NCBI RefSeq assembly: GCF_000384815.1
Contig: NZ_ARQF01000016.1
Location: forward strand, 1-64,000
Origin: Halodesulfovibrio aestuarii DSM 17919 = ATCC 29578
GTDB lineage: Bacteria > Desulfobacterota > Desulfovibrionia > Desulfovibrionales > Desulfovibrionaceae
Direction of reading: 5' to 3'
DNA length: 64,000 bases
This document shows positions 45,278-54,395 of the stretch, one piece after another. Position numbers and translations under genes: made by a program. Below the pieces are notes generated by a model, which saw only the letters and a list, made by a program, of their open reading frames with translations, searched no databases and had not been told where the DNA came from. Each line of letters opens with the position of its first letter. The first letter of the stretch is position 1.

Positions 45278-47653
45278 TCAGGTCGTTCCCTTGGCCTTTG
45301 CTTCCGCCGTTGCGGCTTCATCTGCCATGTTCTGCGCGGCAGCCGAAAGATCTCTGGTTTGCTCTGGAGTCAAATCTGCTCCCTCAGGCACATGCACGCC
45401 TACGGTTGGACGCGCGAATTCAATGCCTTCCTCTTTAAATATCTTACGCATTTTTTCATATACGACTTTTCTGATACTCCACTGTCCGCCCGGCACCGTC
45501 ATAAACTTCACGCGCATGCGCAGTCCGTATTGTTCGATAGATTTGACGCCTTGGGACTTAATGTCATCGAGGAGTAAGGCGTCGAGTGCCGGGTCTTCAC
45601 GCACTTCCTTGTTAATACGCTTCATAATCTTCTTAATTTTGTTCACGTCTGTATCAAACGGCACAAGGTACGGCAGTTTCATGATAGCAAAACCGCGCGA
45701 CATGTTCGTAACAAAACTGATGGTTCCGAACGGAATAGTGAAAAGAGACCCTCGCGGGTGGCGCAGTTTCAGAGCACGTATAGATATCTCCTCCACTGTA
45801 CCCATTGAATTTCCTATCTGGATGTAATCATTCACGCGGAATGCATCATCCATCAGGAAGAAAATTCCGGAGATAATATCTTTTACGAGAGTTTGTGCAC
45901 CAAAACCGATGGCAAGACCGAACACACTGGCACCTGCCAGAAGCGGGGTGATGTCGATACCGAGGGATGACAAAATGATGAGTGACACGACAACAAGCAG
46001 AAAACCGAAAAGGAACTTGCGGAACAAGTGAAGCAGCGTTGCAAACCTGTCCCCGCCAGCATTACCGCTGTCTCCTTCAGAATCTGCGGCATGCCCGCTG
46101 ATTTTTCGCTCTATAGCCACATTTATTAGCGCCCAGACAATATACGCCACAACAATGGTGAACAGAATTCCGATAAACGAACGTGCGGTATCCAACCCCA
46201 TTCGGACAGGTACGCCCCATACGTAAAGCAAGCCCATGAACAGCAATAAAAAAATACCTATCCGGAAGCTGATCTTGAGCATATTCCGAAAACGCATGGC
46301 TGTAGTAATATGCGGAGTTTGTAGCGGATGCTGAGAAGGTTCGGCAGGGTCTGAAACATTTTCTCTGGCTGACTCTGTTCCGGTGCTATCCGAAATCTGT
46401 GATGCCTGCTCCGGCTGCATATCTTCGTGTACTGTAGACTCCGCAGGCGTATCCTTTTTTTCACCTTCACCCTCAATCAGGTGGCATCCTTCTGTCTGCA
46501 AAGCAAGACTGCTCATACAGTCTACAAGCTGCTGCGCAAGCCAGTTTGCAATGCAGTATACCGGCACAGCCAATATCGTGGCTATAGCCGGAATAACAGC
46601 ACCGGAGCCTCGCACCATTAGGATAATAAGCCAGAATATCCAGCCGAGGAAAAGCCCTGTCACCAGCATTACATGCCATATTCCCGCAAGCTGAAACCGC
46701 AAAGACCCCGGAGTTGCATTCCTCCGCAAAGCCTCAGTGCCGTTACGGGCTTCCCATACGATTAATAACGATATGCCGCACACTACAACAAAGCTGGTAA
46801 CCGCAAGTGACAACAAATACCAACGCTCTGCTTCCCCTTGCAACAGGATAAGAAATGAAATGAGCAAACCAAGAGCACCGATACGACTTATCCATAATAT
46901 CCAATGATACACAGTCATGGCTGTTTCATTTGACAACGGAAGATACCTGAGCCCTTCAGCCTTCGGAACCAGCACAAATCGGGCAAGAAGCCCGACAAAA
47001 TCTACCAGCAGAACAGCAATAAACCATGAAACTATTATGGGCTTTGCCGCGCTGCTGTGCTCATAATAAAAAAGATACAGTCCAAGAATAACGACGCTTG
47101 AAAACACAATTCCCAACAAATCCAGACCGGCCCGCATGCACAGTCGCAGACCTTTTTTAAAAAAGCCCCACTCAACCGGTGTGTTTTCTATAATTTTCCG
47201 CAAACGCTGCGTCTTTCTGCGGTACAACAAGCGCACAGCAATCCACACAAGAGTCAGCACAACGATTCCTCTTGCCAGACGCATCATCGGCACTTTACCG
47301 CTACCGCTTACTGCTTTAAAAACAACATCCGGTATATCCTTAGCTGTTTGTGCAGCATCCCCGAACAAATACTCAAACCTGTCGTGCACCCGTGCAAGCA
47401 TCGCGTTAAACGTCAGCGCTATATTTTTATCACCTTTTGTAGCGTGAGATTCCACCGCTTCCTTACGCAATTCTTCAATAAGCAACGCCCGCACCTGTTC
47501 GTCGCTCATTCCCGCAAGGATAGCATCTACCTGTGCACTTGAAGCATGAGCCGGAATCTGCGGAACTTTTTCTGCGGCCTTGCTCACATTAACGAGCAAA
47601 CAGCCAAGTAAAATAAGAACCAACGCAACGAAAATCTGATTTCGTATACTCAC
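45278..47653 (-). CDS. Large MscS-family mechanosensitive channel
   Basis: 791 residues. A signal peptide (..LVNVSKA) and a periplasmic helical domain (about 25-120) precede roughly eight to ten membrane helices. A Ser/Thr/Glu-rich linker (about 400-450) separates these from the MscS core. The pore helix and beta domain are recognisable as LLAGASVFGLAIGFGAQTLV, SGIFFLMDDAFRVNDYI and TVEEISIRALKLRHPRG; the C-terminal vestibule ends in an Ala-rich tail. It releases solutes at hypo-osmotic shock. GTG 47653 has AGGAGG upstream. A terminator at 47.7 kb separates it from the gene upstream. Confidence 0.92.
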   Translation of the reverse strand: MSIRNQIFVALVLILLGCLLVNVSKAAEKVPQIPAHASSAQVDAILAGMSDEQVRALLIEELRKEAVESHATKGDKNIALTFNAMLARVHDRFEYLFGDAAQTAKDIPDVVFKAVSGSGKVPMMRLARGIVVLTLVWIAVRLLYRRKTQRLRKIIENTPVEWGFFKKGLRLCMRAGLDLLGIVFSSVVILGLYLFYYEHSSAAKPIIVSWFIAVLLVDFVGLLARFVLVPKAEGLRYLPLSNETAMTVYHWILWISRIGALGLLISFLILLQGEAERWYLLSLAVTSFVVVCGISLLIVWEARNGTEALRRNATPGSLRFQLAGIWHVMLVTGLFLGWIFWLIILMVRGSGAVIPAIATILAVPVYCIANWLAQQLVDCMSSLALQTEGCHLIEGEGEKKDTPAESTVHEDMQPEQASQISDSTGTESARENVSDPAEPSQHPLQTPHITTAMRFRNMLKISFRIGIFLLLFMGLLYVWGVPVRMGLDTARSFIGILFTIVVAYIVWALINVAIERKISGHAADSEGDSGNAGGDRFATLLHLFRKFLFGFLLVVVSLIILSSLGIDITPLLAGASVFGLAIGFGAQTLVKDIISGIFFLMDDAFRVNDYIQIGNSMGTVEEISIRALKLRHPRGSLFTIPFGTISFVTNMSRGFAIMKLPYLVPFDTDVNKIKKIMKRINKEVREDPALDALLLDDIKSQGVKSIEQYGLRMRVKFMTVPGGQWSIRKVVYEKMRKIFKEEGIEFARPTVGVHVPEGADLTPEQTRDLSAAAQNMADEAATAEAKAKGTT

Positions 47654-47713
47654 GGGTGCCTCCTATCAGTATCCTGTAAGCATACTCTTTTTTTACCTGT
47701 TATTCCTATGACA

Positions 47714-47749
47714 TAAAAAAAGAGTAGAACTATACGTTCTACTCTCTTT
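47714..47749 (-). terminator. Terminator after the desulforedoxin-like gene
   Basis: AGAGTAGAAC / GTTCTACTCT with loop TATAC; the minus-strand T-tail serves the gene at 47788-47952. Confidence 0.85.
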
Positions 47750-47787
47750 ACCTCTCAATCGTTACATTGGAATGAACCCAATGTTAC

Positions 47788-47952
47788 TTATTTCTTTGTA
47801 AGCGGCTTACCACAGCACTGTAATGGCACGGAGCATCGTTCCTCCACATTGCCATCGGTCTTACAGGCGCAGCTTTTCAAAACTTTTATTTCCAAATGGC
47901 ATGACGTACAATAGTACACATCACCTACTTTCATTTCACTGCAAACAACCAT
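47788..47952 (-). CDS. Desulforedoxin-like small iron-binding protein, 54 aa
   Basis: ATG 47952 has a strong AAGGAGG site. The chain contains MKVGDVYYCTSCHLEIKVL near the N-terminus and PLQCCGKPLTKK at the end. This matches the desulforedoxin / desulfoferrodoxin N-domain pattern (GDVYxCxxCxxxxxVL ... LxCCG), a rubredoxin-like FeCys4 site. About 16 extra residues with three further cysteines (SCACK, RCS) lie between the two Cys pairs. It probably carries electrons in oxygen or superoxide defence; the redox partner is not visible. Monocistronic with its own terminator. Confidence 0.72.
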   Translation of the reverse strand: MVVCSEMKVGDVYYCTSCHLEIKVLKSCACKTDGNVEERCSVPLQCCGKPLTKK

Positions 47953-48017
47953 ACAAACCTCCTTAATATTGCAAGCAGTGTAGCATATTCAAGGCAGGTT
48001 TGTTGTATATATCTTCC

Positions 48018-49046
48018 CTAAACAAACAACTTTTTCTCAACGTCATTCCACACCATTTCAGGTGTAATGGAATGCATACAGGAAAAGTGCCCTTTCGGGC
48101 AGGAGTTAGACCCATGCAGACCGCAGGGACGACATGCAAGTTCTGTTTCCAGAACGGTTGAAGCTTCACCACGGGGAAAAAATCCAAGTTCACGGACTGT
48201 TGGGCCGAAAATAGCTGTCAAAGGCGTCCGCTGCGCCCACGCAATATGCATCGGGCCGGAGTCGTTTGTCACATAGCAGGTAAGTTTATTCAGATACGCA
48301 GCTAACTGTACCAGAGAAAGCGCACCGGAAAGATCAATAAGGCTGTCAGAATCCTGCGCGCCACTTTTCTCTATAACTTCCTGAGCCATTAATTCTTCAC
48401 CGGGCCCTCCAAACACCATAACCTGAGCACCCGCATCAATGGCTTTTGCAACCACCTCCGCATAATACTCGGCAGGCCAGCGCTTTGTTGCCCACACAGA
48501 GCCGGGATTAACCCCGAGCACAGGAGAAGTTATGTGTTTTTTCCAGAACGCATCCGCATCATCATATGCTGCTTGCGGCAAAACCAGTTCCGGCCAGTCA
48601 AGAGTTTCTGCAATGGAAAGCGGCTTTACAAGTTGCATAAGCCTTTCAATTTCTTCCAGCTCTGAAAATTTTCTATCCACAGTGGTGGTGTAGAGCCAGT
48701 TATTAAATATAGGCTTGTTGTAGCCGATGCGGGTATGGGCAGATGTCCAGCGTGCAATCACACCGCTTCTAAGGCTGGTATGCGCTGAAATCCATAGAGA
48801 ATACTCTTTTTTGGCGAGTTCACGACCATAAGACAGGGCAGAAAAAAAAGACTTCTGTGAACCGCGCTTGTCGTACGCGTACACATTATCCAGTTCCGGC
48901 TGGGCAGAAAAAAGAGACTCCACGCCCTTACGGACATAGAAATCTATCGGAGAATCCGGAAATGCAGCTTTCACAGTCCGTATGAGCGGAAGTGTAAGAA
49001 CAGCATCACCAAGAAAAGCGGTATTCCATATACCTATTCTGCCCAT
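48018..49046 (-). CDS. waaF: Lipopolysaccharide heptosyltransferase (GT9, WaaF-like)
   Basis: 342 residues of glycosyltransferase family 9, which adds L,D-heptose from ADP-heptose to the LPS inner core on the inner face of the membrane. The N-terminal GIWNTAFLGDAVLTLPLIR is the acceptor-site signature. The C-terminal domain has GVNPGSVWATKRWPAEYYAE, VMVFGGPGE and TNDSGPMHIAWA, the donor site. CRPCGLHGSNSCPKGHFSCM near the end is a Cys cluster common in this family. It begins one base after gmhB ends, so the two form an operon. Confidence 0.9.
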   Translation of the reverse strand: MGRIGIWNTAFLGDAVLTLPLIRTVKAAFPDSPIDFYVRKGVESLFSAQPELDNVYAYDKRGSQKSFFSALSYGRELAKKEYSLWISAHTSLRSGVIARWTSAHTRIGYNKPIFNNWLYTTTVDRKFSELEEIERLMQLVKPLSIAETLDWPELVLPQAAYDDADAFWKKHITSPVLGVNPGSVWATKRWPAEYYAEVVAKAIDAGAQVMVFGGPGEELMAQEVIEKSGAQDSDSLIDLSGALSLVQLAAYLNKLTCYVTNDSGPMHIAWAQRTPLTAIFGPTVRELGFFPRGEASTVLETELACRPCGLHGSNSCPKGHFSCMHSITPEMVWNDVEKKLFV

Positions 49047-49658
49047 CTAGTTGTCCCCTTGTGCCAATTCGTTCTCAATCCAGCGTACTGCTGCGGAAAG
49101 ATCTTTAGCAACGGCAAGCATCCAGCCATTTTCAGTACAAACCGTCACATATCCGGTAGATTCATCAACCTCGGGAAGCTCCAGCTTCTGGCGTTCTTTT
49201 TCACCTTTGCCTGTAAGCACCAGAATGGATGCGGCTAATCCGGCATTTTTACCAAGATCAATGTCTGCCTGCTTATCTCCGATCATGACAGACTCTTCCG
49301 GCAGTAACCCATACATATCTTTAAGCTGAGACCACATTCCCGTAAGAGGCTTACGGCAATCGCATTCTTCCTCAGGTGCGTGCGGACAAAAAACAGTATC
49401 CTCAATCATCGCGCCGAACAACTCTGCAAGTTCATCAAGTCGAACGGTACATGCGTGCAGATCATCTTCTGTAAAATATCCACGCCCGATGCCGGACTGG
49501 TTCGTGACAATATACAAGCGCATTCCTGCCTGCTGGAGTGCAGCAAGAGCTCTGCCCCCTTCCGGAATAAGTTCTACTTTTTCCGGATCAGATAAGTAAT
49601 GTTTATCTACAATCACAGTACCATCACGATCGAGCAGTATATTTTTAATCTGCGCCAT
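49047..49658 (-). CDS. gmhB: D-glycero-beta-D-manno-heptose 1,7-bisphosphate phosphatase
   Basis: 203 residues of the HAD superfamily, performing the third step of ADP-heptose synthesis. Nucleophile motif NILLDRDGTVIVD (about 5-17), motif II TNQSGIGRG, zinc-loop cysteines CPHAPEEECDCRKP (about 90-103), and motif III/IV MIGDKQADIDLGKNAG. It directly precedes the heptosyltransferase gene. AGGGA precedes ATG 49658. Confidence 0.93.
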   Translation of the reverse strand: MAQIKNILLDRDGTVIVDKHYLSDPEKVELIPEGGRALAALQQAGMRLYIVTNQSGIGRGYFTEDDLHACTVRLDELAELFGAMIEDTVFCPHAPEEECDCRKPLTGMWSQLKDMYGLLPEESVMIGDKQADIDLGKNAGLAASILVLTGKGEKERQKLELPEVDESTGYVTVCTENGWMLAVAKDLSAAVRWIENELAQGDN

Positions 49659-49848
49659 TTATTTTTTCCCTGAGTTTCTGTTATCAGTTATACTGGAATA
49701 GCGTTCGCGACTCTTTCGCACGGCATTCTATTTTTTGCAAGAAAATGAGGTAGAATCACATACTGAATAACGCCAACCAGATAGACACACCCCCCTTTCA
49801 ATTTTTTGTATGATACTGTAATTTTTTTTGCATCGTTAACATATTGCT

Positions 49849-49990
49849 ATCTCCTTAGTAAGTTAATAATAATTATCTGTAAGCGGGGAAAGGTAAGGAG
49901 GAGTGCCAGCCGAATGCGAATTTCGAGCGTTATTATAGCGAGCACCCGAAAGGGGCTTGCATACGGGTACAGAAAAACTCCCCCCACAAT
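49849..49990 (+). ncRNA. Candidate structured leader RNA upstream of the CNNM gene
   Basis: A GC-richer island in an AT-rich, gene-free stretch (49659-50087). CTCCTTA (49851) can pair exactly with TAAGGAG (49894). GCGAGC.CCC (49938-49947) pairs with GGGGCTTGC (49952-49960) around a GAAA tetraloop with one bulged A. GGGG (49885) can pair with CCCC (49980 on). It lies 100 nt before a divalent-metal-type CNNM transporter gene. I recognise no Rfam family, and classic Mg or Mn riboswitch cores are not apparent. Confidence 0.35.
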
Positions 49991-50087
49991 ACGGTAGCAA
50001 CTTGCCCAAAGATAGTGCATACATGACAGCAAACTACCGGTACACCCGCAATTACTACTATATATTAAATCTACCTGAAGGAACTAC

Positions 50088-51131
50088 ATGTTTGAGTTAA
50101 TAACCGCCGTAACATTTTCAATTGTTATTTCGGCAACATGCTCTATTACCGAGGCTATTTTATACTCCGTCCCATGGAGTCATATTGAACGGCTCCGAAG
50201 TTCCGGTTCAAAAGCTGGCAGAACTCTATTTAAACTCCGCAGCGATGTTGAACGCCCGATCACCGCAATTCTTACCTTGAACACTGTTGCCAATACTGCC
50301 GGTGCTACACTGGCAGGCGCGGCGTTTACCAAGGTCTACGGAGCGGAGTACATGCCGTACTTTGCAGTCGGCTTTACTGTCAGCATTCTGCTTTTTTCAG
50401 AGATTGTTCCCAAAACACTCGGTGTATCCTATGCCCGACAGTTAAGCGGCGTTATTGCCCGGCCGTTGAACGGCTTAGTCATCATGCTCAGCCCGATCAT
50501 TTACATTTGCTCCTGGATGACGCACAAACTTACGTCTTCCAATAAAGGGCCGAATGCCACTGAAGACGATATCCGCGCCATTGTAAGCCTGTCCCGTAAT
50601 GCTGGCGAAATCGATTCCAGTGAAGCGGCATCCATCCAGAACATCCTTTCACTTGACCATAAACATGTGCACGAAGTTATGACCCCGCGCACAGTAACGT
50701 TTACTCTACCTGTCGATATCACTGTAAAAGAGGCACAACAGGTACTGGACATTAAACACTACAGCCGTATTCCGGTATACGCTGAAAATAATGAAGATAT
50801 TGTCGGCATTGTTATGCGCCGCTTTATTTATGAAGAACTTGCTGCGGGTCGCACAGAAACCAAGCTTTCAACGCTGGTACGCCCCGTAAACTTTGTGCTG
50901 GATTCCGTCACGCTTGATAAAGTGCTTAGAAACTTCCTTGAAAGCAGAGAACATCTCTTCGTTGCTATCGATGAATATGGCGGAGTGAGCGGTGTTGTAT
51001 CTCTTGAGGATGTGCTTGAGGAAATTCTCGGCACAGAGATTGTTGACGAAACAGACCGTGTAGATGATATGCAGCTGCTGGCAAGAAGCAAAAGAAAACA
51101 GCTGGGTAAGGACAAATTGATAACCCGTTAA
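50088..51131 (+). CDS. CNNM/CBS-domain membrane protein (CorC/HlyC relative)
   Basis: 347 residues. The DUF21 (CNNM) membrane domain covers about 1-170, with EAILYSVPWSHIERLR and LFSEIVPKTLGVSYARQL. A linker DDIRAIVSLSRNAGEIDSSEA leads to a CBS pair (about 195-325), with HEVMTPRTVTFTLP and VAIDEYGGVSGVVSLEDVLE. The chain ends about 20 residues later, so the C-terminal CorC_HlyC domain present in larger members is missing. The family is tied to Mg2+ or other cation export. AAGGA precedes ATG 50088. Confidence 0.88.
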   Translation: MFELITAVTFSIVISATCSITEAILYSVPWSHIERLRSSGSKAGRTLFKLRSDVERPITAILTLNTVANTAGATLAGAAFTKVYGAEYMPYFAVGFTVSILLFSEIVPKTLGVSYARQLSGVIARPLNGLVIMLSPIIYICSWMTHKLTSSNKGPNATEDDIRAIVSLSRNAGEIDSSEAASIQNILSLDHKHVHEVMTPRTVTFTLPVDITVKEAQQVLDIKHYSRIPVYAENNEDIVGIVMRRFIYEELAAGRTETKLSTLVRPVNFVLDSVTLDKVLRNFLESREHLFVAIDEYGGVSGVVSLEDVLEEILGTEIVDETDRVDDMQLLARSKRKQLGKDKLITR

Positions 51132-51358
51132 TAGTAAGGTATATCAAATCATACTTTACAACTCGCGGCCACACAAAACCGGATTCTCTTTACTACCGCA
51201 CTTGCAACGAAACAGAGCACAGCTTTTTGTTACCCAAAACTATTTGTTGCAATGAGGCATTAAACCAATTATTCGAAAAAGGCATCTGATCCGGGGGAGA
51301 ATGGCTCAGATAGCACAGGACATTTCTGTCCATAAAATCGACACTGTCAGGAGACACT

Positions 51359-51772
51359 ATGGCAAAGAAAAACGGCAAAAGCGTATATATTGCTGCCCTG
51401 CTTCTTTTTTTAGGAGGCGTCGGGTATCTGCTTTTCTCCGGTTTTTCACAAAACAGCGTATACTTCCTGGAAGTTTCTGAAGCTTTGGCAATGACACCGG
51501 ACCAGCTTGGTTCTGCCCGTCTTTTCGGTACCGTTAAGGCTGGCAAAATTGAGCGACATGAGGAAGGACTGGGCGTTACCTTCATTCTCGAAGATGCAAA
51601 AGATAAGAAACTCGTATTACCTGTTGTATACGATGGAGCCGTACCGGATACTTTCAAAGCCGGTGCTGAAGTCATTGTTGAAGGTAATATTGATGACGCA
51701 ACAAAAGCGTTTCAAGCACGTACGCTTATGACAAAATGTCCATCGAAGTACGAAAAGAAAAATAGGGAATAG
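51359..51772 (+). CDS. ccmE: CcmE haem chaperone, CxxxY type
   Basis: 137 residues, anchored by one N-terminal helix (VYIAALLLFLGGVGYLLF). The OB-fold region has SARLFGTVKAGKI, VTFILEDAK and AEVIVEGNI. The usual haem-attaching His in HxxxY is replaced by Cys127 in CPSKY (CxxxY). This variant is known from sulfate reducers and archaea, with Ccm systems that lack CcmG and CcmH; the cluster here indeed shows neither. It carries haem to CcmF. AGGAG precedes ATG 51359; ccmF starts 72 nt on. Confidence 0.93.
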   Translation: MAKKNGKSVYIAALLLFLGGVGYLLFSGFSQNSVYFLEVSEALAMTPDQLGSARLFGTVKAGKIERHEEGLGVTFILEDAKDKKLVLPVVYDGAVPDTFKAGAEVIVEGNIDDATKAFQARTLMTKCPSKYEKKNRE

Positions 51773-51844
51773 CCGGCTGCACATCCGTTCTATTCCACCT
51801 GTACTACTTCCCCCACGTCGCCGTTTATCGGCTGAAGGAGCATC

Positions 51845-53758
51845 ATGCATCTCTTAGCATTTTTGCTGCTTGTGGCGTCTTTGCTGTTTGCCATTGGCTT
51901 CGGCGCAGTCGCTGCATTGCAGATTTGGCAGGGACGCTCTACCCTGCTGCACTGGATCGAAAAATCGCAGATGATGATTACAACTCTCATCACTCTGAGT
52001 TCATTAATTCTTCTCTGGGCACTGATTAACTTTGATTTCTCTAATTACTATGTATCAAGTTATACCAGCCTTGATCTTCCGCTTTTCTATCGCGTAACCG
52101 CCTTCTGGGCCGGTCAGGCCGGTTCCTTGCTCTTCTGGGCATGGTCAGTTGCGTTATGCGGCATTATTTTCTGTTACACTAACGCGTACAAAGCGCTTTC
52201 AGACGGCACTAAAATGTGGTTCTGGATGCTCTTCCTTACGTTTATCGGTTTCTTCTTATTCCTGTTGACCACATGGTCCAACCCGTTTGAGCTTATCAGC
52301 CCTATTCCCGCTGACGGTAACGGATTGAACCCGCTGTTGCAGAATCCGGGCATGATTTTTCATCCGCCGCTTCTGTTCCTCGGGTATGGTGGTTTCACTA
52401 TCCCTAGCTGTCTTGCTCTTGCTCAGGCTCTCAACGGTTCCCAGCACGATGAAGGAAGCTGGACAGATGCGTCCCGCAACATGATTCTGTTTGCATGGCT
52501 TACCCTTACCGCAGGTATTATCCTCGGTTGCTGGTGGTCATACATGGAACTTGGCTGGGGCGGATACTGGGCATGGGATCCAGTGGAAAACGCATCGCTT
52601 ATCCCTTGGCTCGTCGGGTCTGCATTCCTGCATACCTCTGTTATCGAGACCCGCAGAGGCAAGCTGCACAGAACAAACACCTTCCTTGTTGCGCTCACAA
52701 CCATATCCGCTGTGTTCGCCACCTACCTTGTACGCAGCGGTGTTGTTGAGTCCTTACACGCATTCGGTGACGGTGGCGTCGGAACTCCACTGCTCATCTT
52801 TATTATCTTCTTTACCGCGTTGGCCCTGTTTGCAACGGCAACCTGCAAAAATCCAAACGCAAAACCGATGGCTGAACTCTTCAGCCGTGAAGGTTTGCTG
52901 CTGGTAGCTGCATGGTTCCTTATTGCACTTAGTGTTATCATCCTCATTGCTACAATGTGGCCGGTATTCTCCAAGTTCTTTACAAGCAACCCGCAGGGAC
53001 TTGATCAAAACTTCTATAACAAAGTCTGTATGCCTCTGGCAGCCGTCATCTCCGTACTGCTGATGATCTGCCCATGGATGAAATGGAAAGGCGGCGTTAA
53101 AAGTACAATAATGCTTGGCACTGTTACTGCTGTCTTTATCGCTACAGGTGCCGGCATGTACATTGCCGGATACCAGATTCCTGTTTCCATCCTTGCTGTA
53201 GGTTCCGCTGCCGGGTGTATCGCCGGTATAGTTCTGCTCTTTGCGACAGACGCTTCTGTACGCAAAAGCAACCGGGCCATTAGCGCATACGGTGTGCACA
53301 TCGGTGTTGCACTTATCGTTATCGGTATTGCATTCTCCGGTTCGTACAAGCAGGAAATTCAGACTAGGATCAGTCATGGCGGAACTGCTGCACTTCAAGA
53401 ATACACATTCAAATACAAAAAACTGTATGAAGGTCAGGCACCGGGATATGTTTTCCTGCAAGCCGAAATTGACGTTTATGAAGACGGCAAGCTTGTTGGA
53501 ACGCTTGAACCTCAGCGCCGCCTCTACAACAAATTCGGCAAAAACAGATCCTTCGCAGAAGTATCCATTATCCCGTCCTTCGGTGAAGAGCTTTACTCTT
53601 CCCTCCTCGGGGCAGACTCTCAAGGCAATATCACTGTTAAATTGAGTATTGAACCGATGGTTAACTGGTTCTGGATTGGTGGTACGCTTATGTGCCTCTT
53701 CCCGTTCATCGGATTTACCAGATTCCGCAAATCTGAAAAGGTAACGGATGCTGCTTAA
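51845..53758 (+). CDS. ccmF: CcmF cytochrome c haem lyase subunit
   Basis: 637 residues, about 14-15 membrane helices. The haem-handling WWD motif is WGGYWAWDPVENASLIPWLV (about 239-258). Conserved His are in GMIFHPPLLFLGYGG, AFLHTSVIE and YGVHIGVALI. A periplasmic domain lies near the C-terminus (about 505-610). It attaches haem to apocytochrome. With no CcmH or CcmG in the cluster, it probably receives apocytochrome directly. AAGGAG precedes ATG 51845; its end overlaps ccmA by 11 nt. Confidence 0.95.
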   Translation: MHLLAFLLLVASLLFAIGFGAVAALQIWQGRSTLLHWIEKSQMMITTLITLSSLILLWALINFDFSNYYVSSYTSLDLPLFYRVTAFWAGQAGSLLFWAWSVALCGIIFCYTNAYKALSDGTKMWFWMLFLTFIGFFLFLLTTWSNPFELISPIPADGNGLNPLLQNPGMIFHPPLLFLGYGGFTIPSCLALAQALNGSQHDEGSWTDASRNMILFAWLTLTAGIILGCWWSYMELGWGGYWAWDPVENASLIPWLVGSAFLHTSVIETRRGKLHRTNTFLVALTTISAVFATYLVRSGVVESLHAFGDGGVGTPLLIFIIFFTALALFATATCKNPNAKPMAELFSREGLLLVAAWFLIALSVIILIATMWPVFSKFFTSNPQGLDQNFYNKVCMPLAAVISVLLMICPWMKWKGGVKSTIMLGTVTAVFIATGAGMYIAGYQIPVSILAVGSAAGCIAGIVLLFATDASVRKSNRAISAYGVHIGVALIVIGIAFSGSYKQEIQTRISHGGTAALQEYTFKYKKLYEGQAPGYVFLQAEIDVYEDGKLVGTLEPQRRLYNKFGKNRSFAEVSIIPSFGEELYSSLLGADSQGNITVKLSIEPMVNWFWIGGTLMCLFPFIGFTRFRKSEKVTDAA

Positions 53759-54395
53759 ACTGGACAAGGTTGCTAAATTTTATGGCAACCGTCTAATCAT
53801 CAAGGATGTTTCCTGCACGGTTGAACCGGGTACAGTAACAATACTGGCCGGTCCTAACGGCGCGGGCAAATCAACCTTGCTCAAGATTATGGCAGGCCTT
53901 TCCGAGCCTACAGCCGGAGAGGTAAAGCTTACAGTAGAAAATGACAGTATTGGATACGTGGGACATCAGACCTTCATTTATCCAGATTTGTCAGCCCTTG
54001 AAAACTTGTCCTTCTGGTCTTCCCTTCACGGGCAGAAAAATGACGAGGACACACTGCTTGCCGCACTTGATCGTGTAGAGCTTAAACGCTTTGCATTCGA
54101 GCGCGCAGGTTGTTTCTCGCGCGGCATGGCGCAACGTTTGAATCTTGCCCGTGTATTTTTGCTCCAGCCGTCCCTTATCCTGCTTGATGAGCCGGGTACG
54201 GGACTGGATGTCCGTTCTATGAACATCCTGCATAACGAAATTGCTGCTGCAAAAGAACGCGGTGCGGGGCTTGTGTGGATCAGCCACTCCGTTGCTTCCG
54301 ACCTCGTGCGCGCCGACAAAGTACTCGCCATCCGTGATAAGAAGGTTGAATACTTTGGCGAAGCACAGGGCTACACACCGGAGGCGGTATGTTAA
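53748..54395 (+). CDS. ccmA: CcmA haem-exporter ATPase
   Basis: 215 residues. Walker A AGPNGAGKSTLLKIMAGL, signature CFSRGMAQRLNLARVF (variant of LSxGQ), Walker B LILLDEPGTGLD, switch WISHSV. With CcmB and CcmC it releases holo-CcmE. It overlaps ccmF and ccmB at either end, showing a tight operon. Confidence 0.95.
   Translation: MLLKLDKVAKFYGNRLIIKDVSCTVEPGTVTILAGPNGAGKSTLLKIMAGLSEPTAGEVKLTVENDSIGYVGHQTFIYPDLSALENLSFWSSLHGQKNDEDTLLAALDRVELKRFAFERAGCFSRGMAQRLNLARVFLLQPSLILLDEPGTGLDVRSMNILHNEIAAAKERGAGLVWISHSVASDLVRADKVLAIRDKKVEYFGEAQGYTPEAVC

Noticed and set aside
49914-49997. Short ORF MRISSVIIASTRKGLAYGYR in the CNNM leader, possible leader peptide.
   Set aside because: The GGAGG is 12 nt away, and the region is better explained by RNA pairing; no sign of a regulatory codon run.
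52754-53767. Minus-strand ORF of 337 codons opposite ccmF.
   Set aside because: ccmF is unambiguous; the antisense product lacks any domain and has extreme Cys/His content.
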